Source of the DNA: Ridgeia piscesae
Taxonomy: Eukaryota; Annelida; Polychaeta; Sabellida; Siboglinidae
Reading direction: 5' to 3'
DNA length: 64,000 nt
NCBI GenBank assembly: GCA_025642075.2
Contig: JAODUO010000032.1
Location: 720,001-784,000, forward strand
Positions 1 through 64,000 of the stretch are shown here, one piece after another. Both the position numbers and the translations under genes were made by a program. The notes beneath the pieces were generated by a model. It did no database searches. It was not told where the DNA came from and was given only the letters and a program-made list of their open reading frames with translations. How positions within the stretch are numbered: the first letter of the stretch is position 1; the number at the start of each line of letters is the position of its first letter.

Positions 1-540
1 GTCCCTCCGTCCCTCCGTCCCTCCGTCCTCCGTCCGTCCGTCCCTCCGTCGCGTGCCGCCCGCCCGCCCGCCCGCCCCCCGTCCCCCGTGCCCGCCGTCC
101 GTCCGTCCGTCCGTCCGTCCGTCCGTCCGTCCGTCCGTCCGTCCGTCCGTCCCTCCGTCCGTCCGTCCGTCCGTCCGTCCGTCCGTCCGTCCGTCCGTCC
201 GTCCGTCCGTCCGTCCGTCCGTCCGTCCGTCCGTCCGTCCGTCCGTCCGTCCTCCGTCCGTCCGTCCTCCGTCCTCCGTCCGTCCGTCCGTCCGTCCGTC
301 CGTCCGTCCGTCCGTCCCGTCCCCCCCCCCCCCCCCCCTCCCGCCTCCTCGCCTCGCCTCCTCTCTCTGTCTCCCTTCTCCTCTCTCCCTTCCCTTATCT
401 CTCTCTCCCTCCCTCTCTCTCTGCCCTTCTGCCCCTCTGCCCGCCCGCTCGCCCGCCCGCCCGCCGCCCGCCCCCGCCCGCCCGCCGCCGCGCCCGCCCG
501 GCCCGCCCGCCCGCCCCCTCTGCCTGCCTGTCTGTCTGTC
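1..540. repeat. (CCGT)n tetranucleotide repeat grading into CT- and CCCG-rich low complexity
   Basis: Nearly pure gtcc/ccgt tetranucleotides to about 316, a C-run at 318-338, then pyrimidine-rich ctctccct and cccgcccg sequence to about 540. The apparent proline/serine/arginine-rich open frames are frame readings of the repeat. Confidence 0.95.
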
Positions 541-1329
541 TCTCTGGTACAATTCGTTGGTAAAACGTTTTGAAAATTGAAAATAAACATCTTTGAATTT
601 TGTTTTAAATAACGCCGTTAATTTATCCCAGCGTGATGATAATAAAGTCGCAAACACGTGGATAGATATTGTGGTATGTCATGAGAAGTGCCAGATGCGA
701 TATTGGTCCGTGAAAATTAGGCTTTTAAATTGAAGCTCTTCTCTTTGACTTTGGGGGCAACGAACGTCATGCCAGTCTGGTTACATTCGGGTATTAATCA
801 AATTCGTTAATTTAATTGACTGGTTTGTTATAAGAACCAAGCAACAGGGCCCAATGTTATAAAACCGTACGTGCTGCTCGGTGCTGCACATAGACAAATA
901 GAAATGTCAACTAACGTATAAATCTTTTTAGTTGCCAAAAGTCGGTTTTATAAGAAACGCATTCCGATTTTCAGCGTCCGAATTACGAGGCGTTGTTGAT
1001 CCATTTGAAACATTGGTGCAAATCGATTATTTTGAAAGACCCTGTATTGTGCGTAAGAACTGCTCTGTTTACCAAATATTTGCAAACTAAGACGGCAGAC
1101 GACGCTCTACGATACAATGTTGCAACATAATGTTTTTCGGCGAAGGGGACCATTCGTTTAACGCTTCTGCTTGGTGGCACAAATTCACGGCCATCTGCCC
1201 AGCGATTCATACAATGCGTTGTCGCGCTTACATTTTTCCGGTCGTTATAAACATTCCGATTGACGTGTCTGCTGACGCGCGACAAATGTAAAATCATCAA
1301 TGTGCAGCGAAACGACAAAGTTATTGTTG

Positions 1330-1907
1330 TAGTCTAGTTGCCAGATAGCGAACCTAGAAATTGTAATTACTGTAAGGTTTTTTGATTGATATATATTCAC
1401 ATGGGTGTCTGGAAGATTTTGAGCTTTATTGGCACAGGGCCAACTTTGGGGAACTTTTTATTAGCTAATTAGCATAATTAGCATTATTAACGCTATAAAT
1501 AAATTCATTGATTGTCTGTTTTATTGTCAGTTACGAGAAGTGGGGAAGTTAAGTAAATTTCAACAATTTTGAATCATAAATGTCCTTGACCTTGATTTTA
1601 TACATTGACCTTGACCTTTAATCACGACAATAATATCAGAAATGAATTCCTCGAGTCAAACTTGTATAGAAAAGTGCTATCACACATGATTCTATGCATA
1701 TTAGTATAAACCTTTTTACTATGATCAAGCTTGACTAGCGTTAATAATGCCAATTATGCTAATAAAAAAGTTCCCCAAAGTTGGCCCTGTGCCAACAAGG
1801 CTCAAAATCTTCAAGACACCCATGTGAATACTTATCAATCAAAAAACCTTACAGTAATTACAATTTCTAGGTTCACCATTGAAATGATACAGCTGGCAAC
1901 TAGACTA
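1330..1907. mobile_element. MITE-like element with about 180-bp terminal inverted repeats
   Basis: The ends tagtctagttgccag (1330-1344) and ctggcaactagacta (1893-1907) are perfect reverse complements. Inversion continues inward through ...ttgtaattactgtaagg...ggcacagggccaactttgggg...ttagcattattaacgct. The interior (cagttacgagaagtgggg...ttgaccttgacctttaatcacgac) is also found in the larger element at 8975-11163. There is no coding capacity. Confidence 0.85.
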
Positions 1908-3181
1908 TTGGTATAAATGCTACGGGCTGTTCGTTACCTCTCCTGTAATGATTACTGTGAAGAGTTGTTTAAATTGTCATTCAATACATTACAATATTAC
2001 ATTTGTTTGTTGCGCACTACAGTCGTGATTTGCGCTTGCTATCAAAACATCCCTCAAAACGATATCGTGTTAATTTGCGACAAATAAATTTGCTGAGTGG
2101 TTATATACATCCTAACGAACAACCCGTAGTCTTTCTATCAAAACATCCCTCAAAACTATAATGATCGTGTTAATTTGCGACAAATAACTTTGCTGAGTGG
2201 TTTTATACATCCTAACGAACAACCCGTAGTCGTTCTACTACAAATACTTTGTTGTTTCGCTGCACATTGATGATGTTACATTTATCGCGCATGCGCAGAA
2301 ACGTCAATCGGAACGTTTATAACGCCGGAAAAACGTAAGCGCTACAGTTTTTCTCCAAAACGTTTTGGTGTCGTTGCACGAATAATTAAATGCACTCGTG
2401 GACATTTAGCCACGGGGACAGATGAAGTTGTCAACGCAACATATAACACATTGATCAACTTGTTTACAGATTTGTATAACATATGTTCTCTAGTCAGTAA
2501 TATAACAATATTATACACAAAACACAGGAACAAATGACAGGACAAACAATGGATGACAAACGGTTTAAAACAAATGCACATAATCAAAACAGATTCCTAT
2601 GCACCAATAATGTTAGTTAAGCATCACACGAATGAAAGGCTAAAAGGGTCATTATTAGTTGCTTATGAAGATATATTGGCAAGAGTAAACATTGCTAGAA
2701 GTAAAAGATCATGATGACAGAAATGTGCTTAATTAAGATGGTAATACCACATATCCTAAAACGTCTTAAAAACATTCAACAATTCGTTACATATGTGGTT
2801 AAAGATTCAGGTTGGACCAATCTTTGGGAGAGAAGCAAAAACCTCGTTCATTATTTATGTTCAGAAACCTTCACCATCAAACCGCTGTCTCGTCCAGAAC
2901 TATTTTAGTTTCTGCAGACAACTGCAGACTATCAAATAACCTTATACATTGACATATTAAAGTCAACACTGAGGATTATAAAACATCCATTTCCCCGCAC
3001 GTTGCTGGCGTGTAACATTCTAGAAGCGTCAGTGGTTAATGCAAAGTAGCCCCAAAGTTCAATGAACCCATACTATTGGTGCGATAGACAACTGGGAGGT
3101 GCCAACAACAAAACAGAAACAGAAAGAAACAATGTTATGATGTTCTTGACAGGTGGGCCTACTGGATATTCGTTTACTATT

Positions 3182-3187
<6 letters not shown>

Positions 3188-3245
<58 letters not shown>

Positions 3246-3262
3246 TAACACACACACACACA

Positions 3263-3300
<38 letters not shown>
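3188..3300. repeat. (TA)n and (CA)n microsatellites
   Basis: Two (ta)n runs, 3188-3238 and 3269-3298, flank a short (ca)n run. Confidence 0.95.
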
Positions 3301-3301
<1 letters not shown>

Positions 3302-3648
3302 GAAATATGATTGAATAAAATATGTAGGACCTTGCATACGAATATATTATATAAAACATATAGCAAAATGTTGTACCGCTAAAATGCTATTATTTTAGAC
3401 ATGTTGCACCACACCTGCATTATTATCTTTGTCATTATTATTATCATCATCATATATTTATAATTTAATGAAAAGAGCCCACTGGCGTGATGAGTCGAGA
3501 TAAGCCTTTTGGTAGTAACCCATATTCAGATACTGATTACACTAACTCATTACTTCGATTTTCCAGTTATTATTTACATTAAATCAACCCTATGGCGTCA
3601 ACGAACTAACGTGTTGAACACTATAACATGATTTTCAATTACTTGTAG

Positions 3649-63910
<60,262 letters not shown>

Positions 63911-64000
63911 GTAAGTTTACCTTCACTCATCCATATATTACATATATCTAATATATGATCTAATATATCTAATATATGATCTAACGATAGCACGATTTAG
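63911..64000. other. Start of the C4-D4 intron
   Basis: Donor gtaagttt followed by a gatctaatatatctaatat direct repeat and gatctaacgatagcacgattt, which matches the introns after C1 and C3. Confidence 0.7.

Larger units (their letters stand above)
541..3648. other. Upstream region of the gene, no supported exon
   Basis: This should contain the 5' end and the start codon exon, but nothing decisive is visible. It holds a MITE-like element (1330-1907), copies of an interspersed repeat (about 858-1330 and 2270-2800) related to 6290-7290, and a nearly repeated 70-bp stretch at about 2040-2150 and 2140-2235 (tttgctgagtggtt...cctaacgaacaacccgtagtc). Confidence 0.5.

Noticed and set aside
53..580. 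Long Pro/Ser/Arg-rich open frames at the left edge
   Set aside because: They are frame readings of a (CCGT)n repeat and CT-rich sequence.
2711..2740. Candidate first coding exon MTEMCLIKM ending at a gtaata donor, in phase with the signal exon
   Set aside because: The sequence is part of an interspersed repeat (compare 7190-7240) and the donor is weak; I could not choose a start exon.

Overview
The window looks like nuclear DNA from an invertebrate animal, probably a lophotrochozoan and perhaps a mollusc. It is AT-rich and full of long (AC)n, (ACAT)n and (TA)n microsatellites, decayed non-LTR retrotransposons, foldback DNA elements and tRNA-like SINE heads. Its coding DNA is split into very short exons. 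The phylum is an inference; no sequence here identifies a species. I see no prokaryotic genes, operons, rRNA, intact tRNA or CRISPR array.

The only host gene I can support runs on the + strand from about 3649 to beyond the right edge (last exon 63749-63910). I assembled 25 exons (about 2.6 kb, about 865 codons) from splice signals, reading frame and mutual homology. A signal-peptide exon is followed by a repeated cassette of small cysteine-rich, EB-like modules in the fixed order A (7 Cys), B (6 Cys), C (6 Cys), D (5 Cys), then one or more 8-16 residue linker micro-exons. Cassette 1 (8132-27141) also has a thyroglobulin type-1-like exon. Cassettes 2 (28379-44290) and 3 (44887-58735) lack it. 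Cassette 4 (59684 onward) is cut by the window end after C. Every intron after the signal exon is phase 1, all joins are in frame, and no stop arises at any junction. The introns of the cassettes also align with one another, so the gene grew by tandem duplication of whole genomic blocks. The product should be a secreted or extracellular protein with a modular, disulphide-rich repeat structure. Its function is unknown to me.

Layout: 1-540 is a (CCGT)n/CT repeat. 541-3648 is upstream sequence with a MITE-like inverted-repeat element. 3649-28378 holds the signal exon and cassette 1, whose introns carry a TIR transposon family, a 2.2 kb TIR element with a nested LINE, a degenerate transposase-like region, a tripled micro-exon region full of ACAT/AC repeats, a Harbinger fragment and a LINE 3' end. 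28379-44290 is cassette 2, with a LINE endonuclease fragment, a 300 bp (GT)n tract, a 3.7 kb ATGGTATT/AATACCAT satellite and a 3 kb foldback element. 44887-58735 is cassette 3, with a 2.1 kb foldback element and a 4 kb decayed CR1-like LINE. 59684-64000 starts cassette 4. The mobile elements all lie in introns and account for most of the gene's 60 kb span.
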